Shown: positions 54,796-63,330 of the stretch, piece after piece
How the letters are laid out: the number at the start of each line of letters is the position of its first letter
Numbering within the stretch: the stretch's first letter is position 1
NCBI RefSeq assembly: GCF_900107665.1
Contig: NZ_FNQT01000006.1
Location: forward strand, 1-64,000
Reading direction: 5' to 3'
Origin: Haloplanus vescus
GTDB lineage: Archaea > Halobacteriota > Halobacteria > Halobacteriales > Haloferacaceae
Length of the DNA stretch: 64,000 nt
Translations under genes and position numbers: made by a program
The notes under the pieces: generated by a model
Told to the model about the DNA's origin: nothing
The model's database searches: none
The model's input: only the letters and a program-made list of their open reading frames with translations

Positions 54796-55686
54796 ATGAG
54801 CGTAGGACCCCTCGACGAGGAAACCGTCGAGAAGTATCGCCAGGCCGGTGAGGCGTTGCGGACCGTCCTCGACGAGGCAGCCGAGATGGTCGAACCGGGT
54901 GTCACGCACCTGGAAGTGGCCGAACACGCCGAGGAACGCATCTACGAACTCGCCGACGGCCCCGCCTTCCCCGTCAACATCAGCATCGACGAGGAGGCCA
55001 GCCACTCCACGCCCGCCCGCGACGACGACACCGAGTTCGGCGAGGAGATGGTCTGTCTCGACGTGGGCGTCCACGTCGACGGCTACATCGCCGACGCCGC
55101 GACGACGGTAGACCTCTCCGGCAACCCGGAGATGGTCGAAGCGGCCGAGGAAGCGTTGGACGTGGCAATCGACGCCGTCGAACCCGGCGCCGACACCGGC
55201 ACCATCGGCGGCGAAATCGAGGACGTCATCCGCGGCTACGGCTACACGCCCGTCCTCAACCTCTCCGGTCACGGCGTCGAACAGTGGGACGCCCACACCG
55301 CGCCGAGCGTCCCCAACCGCGGCGTCGAACACGGCGCCGAGCTACAGGTCGGCGACGTCATCGCCATCGAACCGTTCGCCACCGACGGCCGCGGCAAGGT
55401 GAGCGAAGGCGCCAAGGAGGAAATCTACGGGCTGGAACGCGAACGCTCCGTCCGCAACCGACAGGCCCGACAGGTCTTGGACCAGGTCACCTCGGAGTAC
55501 CGCACGCTCCCCTTCGCGGCCCGATGGCTGGACGCCTCTCGCGCCGAGATGGCGCTCCGACGACTCAAGCAACAGGACGTCATCCACGGCTACCCAGTAC
55601 TGAAAGAGGAAGACGGCTGTCTGGTCAGTCAGGCCGAACACACCCTCATCGTCACCGAAGACGGGTGTGAGGTTACGACTGCCTAA
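54796..55686 (+). CDS. map: Methionine aminopeptidase, type II
   Basis: Removes N-terminal Met. The 296-residue archaeal type II enzyme has metal-ligand segments CLDVGVHVDGYIADAATTVDL (two Asp), SGHGVEQWDAHTAPSVPN (His), AIEPFAT (Glu) and SQAEHTLIV (Glu), and the type II helical insertion (SEYRTLPFAARWLDASRAEMALRRL). ATG 54796 fits; the frame runs upstream but only antisense to icd. Stop shares CTAA with the convergent zinc-ribbon gene. Confidence 0.96.
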   Translation: MSVGPLDEETVEKYRQAGEALRTVLDEAAEMVEPGVTHLEVAEHAEERIYELADGPAFPVNISIDEEASHSTPARDDDTEFGEEMVCLDVGVHVDGYIADAATTVDLSGNPEMVEAAEEALDVAIDAVEPGADTGTIGGEIEDVIRGYGYTPVLNLSGHGVEQWDAHTAPSVPNRGVEHGAELQVGDVIAIEPFATDGRGKVSEGAKEEIYGLERERSVRNRQARQVLDQVTSEYRTLPFAARWLDASRAEMALRRLKQQDVIHGYPVLKEEDGCLVSQAEHTLIVTEDGCEVTTA

Positions 55687-55883
55687 GCGTCGTTCATCCG
55701 CTGAATCGACTCCGCTTCGCAGACGTCGCAGACAGACACCCGATAGGGTTCCCGCGAGAACGCCGCGTTCGACGATGCGGGGTTCTCGGTTCGAATCTCT
55801 ACCCGGACCTCGTGTCTGGTTTCTCGGCCGCAGTCGGGACACCGTTCGCGGTTGGTGTTCGGGTCGGGTCGTTTCGCCTTCAT
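55683..55883 (-). CDS. Zinc beta-ribbon protein (DUF7835-like)
   Basis: Protein of 66 residues with RERCPDCGRETRHEVRVEIRTE, FSREPYRVSVCDVCEAE and an RMNDA end; CPDC and CDVC form one ribbon. It matches the haloarchaeal family I recall as DUF7835. The ATG at 55883 is used; a GTG one codon upstream is possible. Divergent from the HIT gene across a spacer with two strong inverted repeats. Confidence 0.8.
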   Translation of the reverse strand: MKAKRPDPNTNRERCPDCGRETRHEVRVEIRTENPASSNAAFSREPYRVSVCDVCEAESIQRMNDA

Positions 55884-55931
55884 CACGTCGGGCGTTTCCG
55901 TGCTGGTTGCATAAGCCCGGCAGTCGGTTAA

Positions 55932-55957
55932 CCCGGATTAAACCCGGTTAATCCGGG
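55932..55957. promoter_or_regulatory. Perfect 10-bp inverted repeat between zinc-ribbon and HIT genes
   Basis: CCCGGATTAA (55932-55941) and TTAATCCGGG (55948-55957) flank ACCCGG. Overlapping partial copies (CGGTTAACCCGG before, AACCGGGTT after) make a tandem palindromic block about 45 bases long. Position between divergent starts suggests an operator for one or both genes. Confidence 0.55.
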
Positions 55958-55966
55958 ATGAACCGG

Positions 55967-55984
55967 GTTCTCAGCCGTGAGAAC
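55967..55984. promoter_or_regulatory. Perfect 7-bp inverted repeat upstream of the HIT gene
   Basis: GTTCTCA and TGAGAAC separated by GCCG. It begins ten bases after the preceding palindrome and about 79 bases before the HIT start. It is probably a second regulator site or a hairpin. Confidence 0.45.
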
Positions 55985-56062
55985 GTTCCAGCGTCTGCCG
56001 GATTTCTGACGCGACGCGACCGGGAGCCGACAGTATATATCCGTGGCTGCCCCGCTGACGGT

Positions 56063-56608
56063 ATGGACCAACTGTTCGCCCCGTGGCGCATCGAGTGGGT
56101 GACTCGCGACGGCGACGACGACATCGACGGCTGTCCGTTCTGCGTGCTACCCGCGCGCGACGACGACAGAGCCAGTCGCATCGTCGCGCGCAGCGACCAC
56201 GCTTTCGTCATCCTGAACAACTACCCCTACAACCCCGGCCACGTCATGGTCATCCCGTACGCCCACGAGCGACGGTACGGGGCCCTCGACGACGCGACCC
56301 TCCTCGACCACGCCCGCCTCAAACAGCGGACCTTCGACGCGATGGACCGGGCGTTCGAACCCGACGCCTACAACGCCGGTCTCAACCTCGGCGGCGGCGC
56401 CGCCGGTGGCTCCATCGACGACCACCTCCACACGCACGTCGTCCCGCGGTGGGAGGGCGACACCAACTTCATGCCCGTCGTCGCGGACACGTCGGTCATC
56501 GTCGAAGCCGTCGACGAGACGTACGCCCGCCTCCACGACGCCTTCGCCGAACTCCCCGAGGCGACCGCCCCCGGCGACGACAGCGCCGTCCAGTTTGCCT
56601 TCGATTAG
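56063..56608 (+). CDS. HIT family hydrolase (Ap4A phosphorylase/hydrolase-like)
   Basis: Nucleotide-binding histidine-triad protein of 181 residues. A zinc knuckle CPFC (24-27), NNYPYNPGHVMVIPY and the catalytic triad HLHTHVV (121-127) place it in the Ap4A/ADP-phosphorylase-like HIT group. A TATATAT-type box (AGTATATATCC, about 56032) lies about 30 bases upstream of the ATG, giving a leaderless promoter. Confidence 0.93.
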   Translation: MDQLFAPWRIEWVTRDGDDDIDGCPFCVLPARDDDRASRIVARSDHAFVILNNYPYNPGHVMVIPYAHERRYGALDDATLLDHARLKQRTFDAMDRAFEPDAYNAGLNLGGGAAGGSIDDHLHTHVVPRWEGDTNFMPVVADTSVIVEAVDETYARLHDAFAELPEATAPGDDSAVQFAFD

Positions 56609-56636
56609 ACTCACTCGAAAGCTGCCTTCTATGCGT

Positions 56637-56663
56637 CTAATGGCACGCCTTATGTGGCATTAG
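56637..56663 (+). promoter_or_regulatory. Operator-like inverted repeat over the promoter of the CDF gene
   Basis: CTAATGGCAC (56637-56646) and GTGGCATTAG (56654-56663) are inverted repeats with one mismatch and a 7-base centre (GCCTTAT). The centre and right arm include the TATA-like CCTTATGT, 24-31 bases before the ATG at 56679, so a bound repressor would block TBP. A metal-responsive regulator is a reasonable guess for a cation exporter gene. Confidence 0.6.
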
Positions 56664-56678
56664 GGTCTTTGCTGAGGT

Positions 56679-57596
56679 ATGAGCGAGGACCGCGCATCGT
56701 TCCTCAAGGCGTCGTGGGTCAACGTCGCCTCGAACGTCCTCAAAATCGTCGTCGAGGGAGCGCTCGGCCTCACTTTCGGCAGTCTCGCGCTCATGGCCGA
56801 CGCCGCCCACTCCGTCGCTGACCTCCTCGCCAGCGCCGTCGTCCTCGTCTGGGGTCGCTTCGTCTACGACGACGCCGACGACTCCCATCCCCACGGCCAC
56901 GACCGGTTCGAACCCCTCGCCGCGCTGTTCGTCGGCGGCGTCCTCGTCATCCTCGGCTTGAAACTCCTCTACGACGCGGGCCACGCGCTCCTTGCTGGCC
57001 CGACTGCCGAGTACAGCGCCATCCTCGTCGCCGGCCTCGTGTTCGCACTCGTCGTCCGCTACGCCTGTTACTGGTACACCGTCGTCGTCAACCGCGACGT
57101 GGACTCCCCGAGTCTGCGCGCCCTCGCCGCTGACAGCAAGAACGACGTGTACACGACGCTCGCGGCCTTCGCCGGCGTCGTCGGCATGGCCTTCGGCTAC
57201 CCGATTCTCGACCCGATAGCCGGGGGCGTGGTGAGCCTGCTCGTCATCTACCAAGGTATCGAAATTTCGCGAGAGAACGTCCGCTACCTCTCCGACAGCG
57301 CGCCGCCGCCGGACGAACGCGAGCGCATCGAGGCGGCCATCCGCTCACACCCCGAGGTACGGGGGATTCACGACTTCGTCGCCTACTACTCCGGGCACGT
57401 CATCGAGGTGGAGTTCCACGCCGAAATCGACGGCGACCACACGCTCGCGGAAGCCCACGACATCGAGACCGAACTCCACCAGCGCGTCCGCGAAATCGAA
57501 CCCGTTTCCGACGTCCACGTCCACCTCGACCCGGCCGGCTTGGGCGAGTGGAAAGACGCCGCCGACCGCTCCTCGGCGTCGACGACGACCCGTTAG
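56679..57596 (+). CDS. Cation diffusion facilitator (CDF) metal exporter
   Basis: Protein of 305 residues with six transmembrane helices and a cytoplasmic C-terminal domain. Metal-site residues are visible in LMADAAHSVADLLAS (TM2, usual HxxxD) and ALAADSKNDVYTTLAAF (TM5, DxxxD form), typical of CDF antiporters of Zn2+, Fe2+ or Mn2+. The C-terminal domain (IHDFVAYYSGHVIEVEFHAEIDGDHTLAEAHDIETELHQRV) is complete. A DxxxD in TM5 leans toward Mn2+/Fe2+, but this is not firm. Shares TTAG with the convergent PadR gene. Confidence 0.93.
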   Translation: MSEDRASFLKASWVNVASNVLKIVVEGALGLTFGSLALMADAAHSVADLLASAVVLVWGRFVYDDADDSHPHGHDRFEPLAALFVGGVLVILGLKLLYDAGHALLAGPTAEYSAILVAGLVFALVVRYACYWYTVVVNRDVDSPSLRALAADSKNDVYTTLAAFAGVVGMAFGYPILDPIAGGVVSLLVIYQGIEISRENVRYLSDSAPPPDERERIEAAIRSHPEVRGIHDFVAYYSGHVIEVEFHAEIDGDHTLAEAHDIETELHQRVREIEPVSDVHVHLDPAGLGEWKDAADRSSASTTTR

Positions 57597-57865
57597 AGCG
57601 CCTCGCGCACCCACTCGTAGTGGTCGCGGAGCGCTTGCTCCCCCGCTTCGGTGAGCGCGTACCGGTCGTGGATGCCGTCGACGCGCTTCGTGAGGTGACC
57701 CTTCTCCGTCAGCGTGTCGAGCGCACCGTAGAACTGCGATGGCTCGATTCGCCCGTCGTACTGTGATTCGAGCGCCGCTTTACACTCCTGTGCCGTGGGG
57801 TCGCCCTCGCTCGCGACGACGACGCAGATGTCTCGACGGAGGCCGCTTCGGAGCCACTTGGCCAT
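57593..57865 (-). CDS. PadR family transcriptional regulator
   Basis: Protein of 90 residues with the PadR winged helix: LRSGLRRDICVVVASEGDPTAQECKAALESQYDGRIEPSQFYGALDTLTEKGHLTKRVDGIHDRYALTEAGEQALRDHY. The C-terminal dimer helix is very short. Target unknown. It is convergent with the CDF gene and could regulate it, but nothing in the sequence proves this. Confidence 0.88.
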   Translation of the reverse strand: MAKWLRSGLRRDICVVVASEGDPTAQECKAALESQYDGRIEPSQFYGALDTLTEKGHLTKRVDGIHDRYALTEAGEQALRDHYEWVREAL

Positions 57866-57911
57866 ACGCGTCTCTCCGCCAGCAGGATAAAAACCGCGTC
57901 GGTTCCGCGCC

Positions 57912-59168
57912 TCAGACCGGCGTTCCGAAGGTGTACATCGTCTCGTGGCCGGTTATCTCGACCTCCACGAAGTCACCGGGTTCGACCCCCTGGTCGTCGG
58001 CGTGTTGGACGATGACCTGCCGGTAGGCGCCGTCGCGACACTTCACGGAGTCGCCGGTGCCCGGTCGGACCGCGAGCACCTCTCGGCGCTCACCGACCAT
58101 CGACTCGTGTGCCTCGCCAACTACCTCGCGTTTCAGTTCCGACATCGCCTTCGAGCGCTTCTTCTTGAGCGTTCCGCCCAGCCCTTTCATCTCCGCGGCG
58201 TCGGTCCCCGGCCGCTTCGAGAAGCGGGTGACGTTGATCTTCTCGGGGCGGACCCGGCGCAGGAGGTCCATGCTCTGCTCGTGGTCCGCCTCGGTTTCGG
58301 TGGGGAAGCCGACGATGAAGTCCGTCGACAGCGTCCACTCGTCCAGTCGGTCGTCGAACGTCTCGACGACTTCGAGGAACTCCTCCACCCGGTGCTGGCG
58401 GCGCATGTCGCCGAGGACGTCGTTCGACCCCGACTGCACCGGCGCGTGCAGGAAGTTGTAGAGTTCGTCGTTCGCAGCGAACGTGTCGGCGAGCTCCTCG
58501 CGGGCGCCGTGAACGCCCTTCGGGTTCGCCATGCCGACGCGCACCCGGAAATCACCCTCGATGTCGCAGATGCGGTCCAGCAGTTCGGGCAGGAGGCTCT
58601 CGCCCTGATTGCGGTCCCAGCCGTAGACGCCGGTGTCCTGTCCCGTAATACGAATCTCTTTCGCGCCCGCGTGGATTAGCGCCCGCGCCTTCTCGACGTT
58701 CTCCTTGACGGGCGGCGAGTCGAGTTTGCCCGTCGCCCGCTTGGTGATGCAGTACGAGCAGTCGCTCATACAGCCGCGAGCGATGGGGAGAATGCCGATG
58801 GCGCCGTCGAGAATCGGCTCGGTGTCCGGCGTCGTCGTCGGACACTCGCCGTTCATCGCCGCCTCGGGCACCTGGTCCCAGTGGACCACGTCGGCGTCGA
58901 TGTCAGCGTCGGCGAACTCCTCGCCCTGGGCCAGCGCCATACAGCCCGTGACGACGAGGTCACCGGTTTCGTCCTGCAGTTCCTCGGCCCGACGGAGCAT
59001 GTTCCGCTCCGTCTTCTCGACGACCGTACAGGTGTTGAGGATGGCCACGTCGGCGTCGGCGGGACCCTCCGCGGGGTGGTGCCCCCCGTCGCGAAGCCGT
59101 TGCTCGATGGCTCGGCTCTCGCCGCGGTTGGCCGTACACCCGTACGTCTCGATGTGATAGCGGGCCAT
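57912..59168 (-). CDS. tRNA t6A37 methylthiotransferase (archaeal CDKAL1/MtaB type)
   Basis: Radical SAM enzyme that converts t6A37 to ms2t6A. The 418-residue protein has UPF0004 domain cysteines (YGCTANRG at C11, NTCTVV, TGCMA), the radical SAM motif CMSDCSYC with CITKRATGK, and a C-terminal TRAM domain (VRPGTGDSVKCRDGAYRQVIVQ). All cluster-binding cysteines are present. ATG at 59168 is the family start (MARYHIETYGC); the frame continues upstream only as low-complexity noise antisense to deoC. Confidence 0.94.
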   Translation of the reverse strand: MARYHIETYGCTANRGESRAIEQRLRDGGHHPAEGPADADVAILNTCTVVEKTERNMLRRAEELQDETGDLVVTGCMALAQGEEFADADIDADVVHWDQVPEAAMNGECPTTTPDTEPILDGAIGILPIARGCMSDCSYCITKRATGKLDSPPVKENVEKARALIHAGAKEIRITGQDTGVYGWDRNQGESLLPELLDRICDIEGDFRVRVGMANPKGVHGAREELADTFAANDELYNFLHAPVQSGSNDVLGDMRRQHRVEEFLEVVETFDDRLDEWTLSTDFIVGFPTETEADHEQSMDLLRRVRPEKINVTRFSKRPGTDAAEMKGLGGTLKKKRSKAMSELKREVVGEAHESMVGERREVLAVRPGTGDSVKCRDGAYRQVIVQHADDQGVEPGDFVEVEITGHETMYTFGTPV

Positions 59169-59260
59169 TCGGTGTGTCGCTAACTTGCGCCCGCGCGGAG
59201 AAAAGCGAAACGGTCCGCCCCGACCGATTTCGTCGCCGCCGATATCTCCCGACTGCGCGA

Positions 59261-59887
59261 CTAAAATTCCTCGACCAACTCGACGCCCGCCGAGGCGCCG
59301 ATGCGCGTCGCGCCCGCGTCCAGCATCGCTCGCGCCGCCTCCGCCGTCCCGATGCCGCCGCTCGCTTTCACCGGCAGATACTCGCTGAGGAGGGCCACGT
59401 CCTCCGTGGTCGCTGGCCCCGCGAACCCCGTCCCGGTCTTGAGGTAGTCGGCGTCGGCGTCGACGGCCGCCGCCGCCGCCCGGCGCAGCTCCTCCTCGTT
59501 CAGCAGCGACGCTTCGACGATGACTTTCACCGGAACGGGCACCGCCGCGACGAGTTCGGAGAGCTCCTCGACGACGGCCGCGTCGTCGCCCGCCTTGAGT
59601 CGGCCGACGTTCACAACCACGTCGAGTTCGTCGGCGCCGTCGTCCCACGCCCCGACTGCCTCCTCGCGCTTCGCCGCCGGGGCGTGCTGGCCGTGCGGGA
59701 ACCCGACGACGGTCAGCAGCGTCACCGACGGCGCCACGTCGGCCACCTCGCGCACGTAACACGGCGGGATGCAGGCGTTCATGCCGTGGTCGGCCGCCTC
59801 GCGCACGACGCGTTCCGCGTCGGCGAGTGTCGTCTCCGGGCCGAGGACGGTGTGGTCGATGCAGGCGGCGAAGTCGGCTCGGTCCAT
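59261..59887 (-). CDS. deoC: Deoxyribose-phosphate aldolase
   Basis: Splits 2-deoxyribose-5-phosphate into glyceraldehyde 3-phosphate and acetaldehyde. The 208-residue class I aldolase has Schiff-base Lys K150 in DYLKTGTGF, Asp at about 89 in DELDVVVN and K174 in [12 protein letters not shown] 59887 is in the expected place. It fits the nucleoside phosphorylase gene nearby: together they would salvage deoxynucleosides. Confidence 0.94.
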   Translation of the reverse strand: MDRADFAACIDHTVLGPETTLADAERVVREAADHGMNACIPPCYVREVADVAPSVTLLTVVGFPHGQHAPAAKREEAVGAWDDGADELDVVVNVGRLKAGDDAAVVEELSELVAAVPVPVKVIVEASLLNEEELRRAAAAAVDADADYLKTGTGFAGPATTEDVALLSEYLPVKASGGIGTAEAARAMLDAGATRIGASAGVELVEEF

Positions 59888-59946
59888 GCCCGCCCCTTGC
59901 CGCGGCGGAGCGTAAGGCTTTCCCGCCGACTCACCGCTCATCCTCC

Positions 59947-60753
59947 ATGGCCGTCCTCCCCGAGGGATTCGCGCTCCCGCCCGCGCCCTACTTGGTCGCA
60001 CTCGTCGCCGGCCTCGTCGTCGTGGGTGGGCTCCTTCGCCGGCACCGTCCGCCGGTCACCGACCTGACCGTCCTCGCGTTCGCGCCGTGGATGGTGCTCG
60101 GCTCCGCGCTGCACGTCCTCTACGTGCTCGGTACGCTCCCCGCCGTCGTGCGCCCGTTCGCCGGCACGCCCGCCGTCTACCTCTCCGTCGCCGTCGTCGC
60201 TGGCGCGGCGTGGCTCCTCACGGCGCGAGTGAGTGCGTCGACGCCACGACTCCTCGCCGCCGCCGGCTGTCTCGCCCTCGTCCCGCCCGCCGTCACCGTC
60301 GTCGGCGTCGGTCTCGAACGCGGGTCGCTCCGCCTCCTCCCGTCGCTCGGCATCCTCGTCGGCACCGCCGTCGCCGCCGCGGCGACGTGGGGCGCCCTTC
60401 GCCGCGCCGTCCCCGCCGCCACCGTCACCGGGGCGCCGGGCGTCCTCGCCGTCGTCGCCCACGCCCTCGACGGCGTCTCGACGGCCGTCGGCGTCGACCT
60501 CCTCGGCTTCGGCGAGCGAACGCCACTCTCAGCGGTCATCCTCGAGTTCGCGGCGTCGCTCCCCACTGCATCGCTCGTTGGAAGCGGGTGGCTGTTCGTC
60601 CTCGTGAAACTCGCCGTCGCCGCCGCGGTGGTCGCCGCCCTCGCGGAAACGGTCCGCGAGGCGCCGACACAGGGGCGACTCCTCCTCGGCTTCGTCGCCG
60701 CCGTCGGACTCGGCCCCGGCGTTCACAACGTGTTGCTCTTCGCCGTCGCCTAG
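59947..60753 (+). CDS. DUF63 family membrane protein
   Basis: Protein of 268 residues with seven or eight hydrophobic helices. [48 protein letters not shown] and [10 protein letters not shown] are recognisable DUF63 segments, including the conserved HALDG(S/V)T-like stretch. Archaeal, function unknown. Divergent from deoC; shares CTAG with the convergent lipoprotein gene. Confidence 0.87.
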   Translation: MAVLPEGFALPPAPYLVALVAGLVVVGGLLRRHRPPVTDLTVLAFAPWMVLGSALHVLYVLGTLPAVVRPFAGTPAVYLSVAVVAGAAWLLTARVSASTPRLLAAAGCLALVPPAVTVVGVGLERGSLRLLPSLGILVGTAVAAAATWGALRRAVPAATVTGAPGVLAVVAHALDGVSTAVGVDLLGFGERTPLSAVILEFAASLPTASLVGSGWLFVLVKLAVAAAVVAALAETVREAPTQGRLLLGFVAAVGLGPGVHNVLLFAVA

Positions 60754-61724
60754 ACGAACCGCAACTGGTAGTCGTAGTACCGCCCGTCGTACAGCGCCAT
60801 CCCGACGCCCGGGTCCTCGGTGTACGCGTCCTTCTCGATGTTGCCGTCGAGGTACGCGCGGGCGTGAAGACTGGTTAGCACCGAACGGAATGCTTCGGAG
60901 TAGGGGTGTGACTCCTCGTAGTGTTCACCTTGCGCTGTCCGGAGAATTGACCGCGCCTCGGCCGAGAGCGAGTCGCCCGACAGACGAGTGTCGACGAACT
61001 GCGCGCGGAGAATCGCCTCCATCCGCTCGGGCGACTCGGCGACCGGGTCGACCGTCGCTCGGTACACGGGTTCGTAGAACCGTTCTCGGCTCACCCGGAG
61101 TTCGTACATCGTCTCGCGGTAGGCGACGTGCGAGGGGGCGTCGTCGCCGAGCAGTCGGCTCTCGCTCGCCCGCTCCTCGCCGCGGTAGACGTACCCGCCG
61201 CGCTGGACGAGTCCCCACGGCGCGCCGCCGACGTTGCCCCGCGCTCGGGCCGCCATGTGGGCGACGTGGACGGCGGTCTGGTCGGCCTCCGAGAGCGAAT
61301 CGGCGTCGACGGCCGACGGCGCGTCGCTCGACTCGGCGTCGGCGACTTCCGCCAGTCGAACCACGGGATGCGTGACTGCGCGTTCGTTCACGACGACGTG
61401 GCCGAGGCGGTAGTACGTCCCCTCGTGGCGGGCGTAGCGCGGGTCGTCGGACTGGGCGCCGAAGGGCGTCCGCTGCTGGGTCGTGTACGTCTCGCCGGCG
61501 AGCGCCGCCGCGAACGCCTCGTCGTCGTCCGGGCGCTCCGTTTCCGCGAAGTCGACGACGTACCCGTCGCGCAGGGGCGTGGGAGCGTCGGACAGGTAGA
61601 GTCGGAGGCTGGTGTCGGCGTCGTCAGACGTGTCGTCGCCGCGGAGCGAGTCGAGACAGCCGGCGAGGCCGACGAGGCCGGCAGTCGCGCCGGCGGTCAG
61701 TAACTGTCGTCGTTGGAGGGGCAT
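60750..61724 (-). CDS. Tat-exported lipoprotein of unknown function
   Basis: Protein of 324 residues. MPLQRRQLLTAGATAGLVGLAGC is a twin-arginine signal with lipobox LAGC (Cys at about 23), then an Asp/Ser tether. The mature part has repeated aromatic-rich segments (YRLGHVVVNERAVTHPVVRLAE, YVYRGEERASESRLL, RERFYEPVYRATVDP) with no catalytic motif I recognise. It is likely surface-bound on the outer face of the membrane. Confidence 0.8.
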   Translation of the reverse strand: MPLQRRQLLTAGATAGLVGLAGCLDSLRGDDTSDDADTSLRLYLSDAPTPLRDGYVVDFAETERPDDDEAFAAALAGETYTTQQRTPFGAQSDDPRYARHEGTYYRLGHVVVNERAVTHPVVRLAEVADAESSDAPSAVDADSLSEADQTAVHVAHMAARARGNVGGAPWGLVQRGGYVYRGEERASESRLLGDDAPSHVAYRETMYELRVSRERFYEPVYRATVDPVAESPERMEAILRAQFVDTRLSGDSLSAEARSILRTAQGEHYEESHPYSEAFRSVLTSLHARAYLDGNIEKDAYTEDPGVGMALYDGRYYDYQLRFV

Positions 61725-61784
61725 ACACCGCCCGTCACCAGCCAGCGGGTTGTGTGTGTTGGTCGCTAAAAGAGACGGTTGTGC

Positions 61785-62090
61785 CTAGTCCCAGGTGGCC
61801 CACGTCAGGAAGGCGAGCCCGAGCGCTTGGAGGACGTGGAGCGTCATCGTCGCCCGCCAGACGATGACGGGCATCTGCGTGCTGTACCATATCGAGAGGT
61901 CCGGGTCCAGCAGGTAGTAGTAGAGCGTCAGGCCGTTCTCCGCGAGGAGGAAGACGGAGAACAGCAGGAGTCCGAGGGTGTGTTTCGTCCGCACCGCGAG
62001 GTAGTTGCGCCCCCAGACGTAGCCGAGTGCGATGAGCAAGCACACGTTCACGACGGTGGCGAGTCGCGCGATGTCGGTCCACACGCTCAT
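61785..62090 (-). CDS. Small membrane protein, three to four helices
   Basis: Protein of 101 residues, mostly hydrophobic (helices at about 8-25, 36-58, 70-98), no family recognised. Its ATG overlaps the stop of an 18-codon ORF at 62087-62143 (ATGA), which itself starts two bases after the stop of the winged-helix gene, so the three appear to form one transcript. It is probably controlled by, or works with, that regulator. Confidence 0.72.
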   Translation of the reverse strand: MSVWTDIARLATVVNVCLLIALGYVWGRNYLAVRTKHTLGLLLFSVFLLAENGLTLYYYLLDPDLSIWYSTQMPVIVWRATMTLHVLQALGLAFLTWATWD

Positions 62091-62143
62091 CCTCGCCCAC
62101 CGTCCGTCGAACGCAACCTGTCCGCCGTGAGTGTTGTCGTCAT
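62087..62143 (-). CDS. 18-residue ORF linking regulator and membrane protein genes
   Basis: ATG at 62143, product starting MTTTLTADRLR, stop overlapping the next ATG. It may be a leader that couples translation across the operon or a chance ORF. There is no other evidence for a stable protein. Confidence 0.3.
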   Translation of the reverse strand: MTTTLTADRLRSTDGGRG

Positions 62144-62145
62144 GT

Positions 62146-62424
62146 TCAGTCCACCTGCTCGATTATCTCCTCGACGAGGTCCCAGTGGTCCTCCGCCTGC
62201 GGTGTCGGCAGGTACACCGCCCCGTAGTCGTCGCCGCTGCTTCGCAACACGCCGTTGTCCACCAGCACGTCGAGGTGGTGCTGGACGGTCTTGTAGTGGA
62301 GGTCGAGTTCCTCGGCGAGCTGGTTGGTGTTTCTCGGTCGCTCGTCGAGCGATTGGAGGAGCCTGATACGGTTGACGCCACCGCGGGTACCGGTGAGCAC
62401 GTACCAGAGGCGGGCCTCCATCAT
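62146..62424 (-). CDS. Winged-helix transcriptional regulator (ArsR-like)
   Basis: Protein of 92 residues: LWYVLTGTRGGVNRIRLLQSLDERPRNTNQLAEELDLHYKTVQHHLDVLVDNGVLRSSGDDYGAVYLPTP. This is the haloarchaeal ArsR-like winged helix seen in many small regulator/membrane-protein operons. HYKTVQHHL is the recognition helix. There is no metal-binding cysteine motif. It heads a short operon with the small membrane protein. Confidence 0.87.
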   Translation of the reverse strand: MMEARLWYVLTGTRGGVNRIRLLQSLDERPRNTNQLAEELDLHYKTVQHHLDVLVDNGVLRSSGDDYGAVYLPTPQAEDHWDLVEEIIEQVD

Positions 62425-62473
62425 TCAGTTGCAGAGTGACCACCACGGTAAGCCCACCGGCAGGGGGACTGCC

Positions 62474-63175
62474 TCAGAAGTCGACGATGAACCCACCAGC
62501 CGCGTCCAGAATCTCGCTCATGCTCTGTGCGTCGTCGAACGCTTCCGGGAACGGGTCCTTCTCGTTCAGGGTGTTCAGGTACGCCGCGTGCCGCCCCTCG
62601 ACGGTGGCGATGGTCGCGCCCGCCGTCAGCAGGTCCGCGTTCTCGATCATCGAAATCGCGCCGTCGTACGCCGAGACGCCCGTGTTCTCCAGCACGCCCG
62701 CGACGGCGATGAAGTCGTCCACGTCCTCGACGCCGAAGTCGTAACACGCCTCGGCCACCGGGTCGCCGCCCAGGTCGCCGATAACCGTCGTCAGCGTGTC
62801 GACGTGTGCCTTCTCGTGGTCGCGAATCGCCTCGAAGTTGGGGCGGACGTCCTTCCGGGTTCGGTACGCCAACCCGTTGAGCGTCTGCGCGCGCTCGAAG
62901 TCGTTCTCGCCGAACCGTTCGAGGCCGTCGCGGTAGAACGCGTGTTCGAGGTGTTCGAGCGTGAGCGCGTAGTTCAACACGTCGACGTCGGTCGTCTCGT
63001 CGCTCTCGGCCTCCTGTGCCAGCGCGGCGTTCGACCCCGCGATGGAGAGCGCGAGCGTTCCGGCGCCTGCCGCGGCCGACCGCTGCAGGAACTGTCGCCG
63101 CGACGCCGCCGATTCGCCGCGCAGGTCGTCGACGATCCAATCGAGCCAGCCCGTCTGGGAGTTGTCGTCCGTCAT
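62474..63175 (-). CDS. Tat-exported ferritin-like domain protein
   Basis: Protein of 233 residues. SRRQFLQRSAAAGAGTLALSIAGSNAALA is a twin-arginine signal, without a lipobox cysteine, beginning about residue 26. The mature part is a ferritin-like four-helix bundle (DVLNYALTLEHLEHAFYRDGLERF, IRDHEKAHVDTLTTVIGDLGG, VLENTGVSAYDGAI, TVEGRHAAYLNTL); the Glu and EKAH-type motifs could hold a di-iron centre. Role may be oxidative-stress protection outside the membrane. Confidence 0.87.
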   Translation of the reverse strand: MTDDNSQTGWLDWIVDDLRGESAASRRQFLQRSAAAGAGTLALSIAGSNAALAQEAESDETTDVDVLNYALTLEHLEHAFYRDGLERFGENDFERAQTLNGLAYRTRKDVRPNFEAIRDHEKAHVDTLTTVIGDLGGDPVAEACYDFGVEDVDDFIAVAGVLENTGVSAYDGAISMIENADLLTAGATIATVEGRHAAYLNTLNEKDPFPEAFDDAQSMSEILDAAGGFIVDF

Positions 63176-63330
63176 TGCATATCGGTAGAGGCCGGACACA
63201 CATATGATGATTTTCCGAGGTGTTACCGAACCACGGCCCAACCCCCGCCGAACGCTCACCGAACCTTCACCGAATTTCGATTCGTGGCGTGCCGGGAACG
63301 TTTTTCTCCCCTGCGGCGCGAGGGGCCTGT

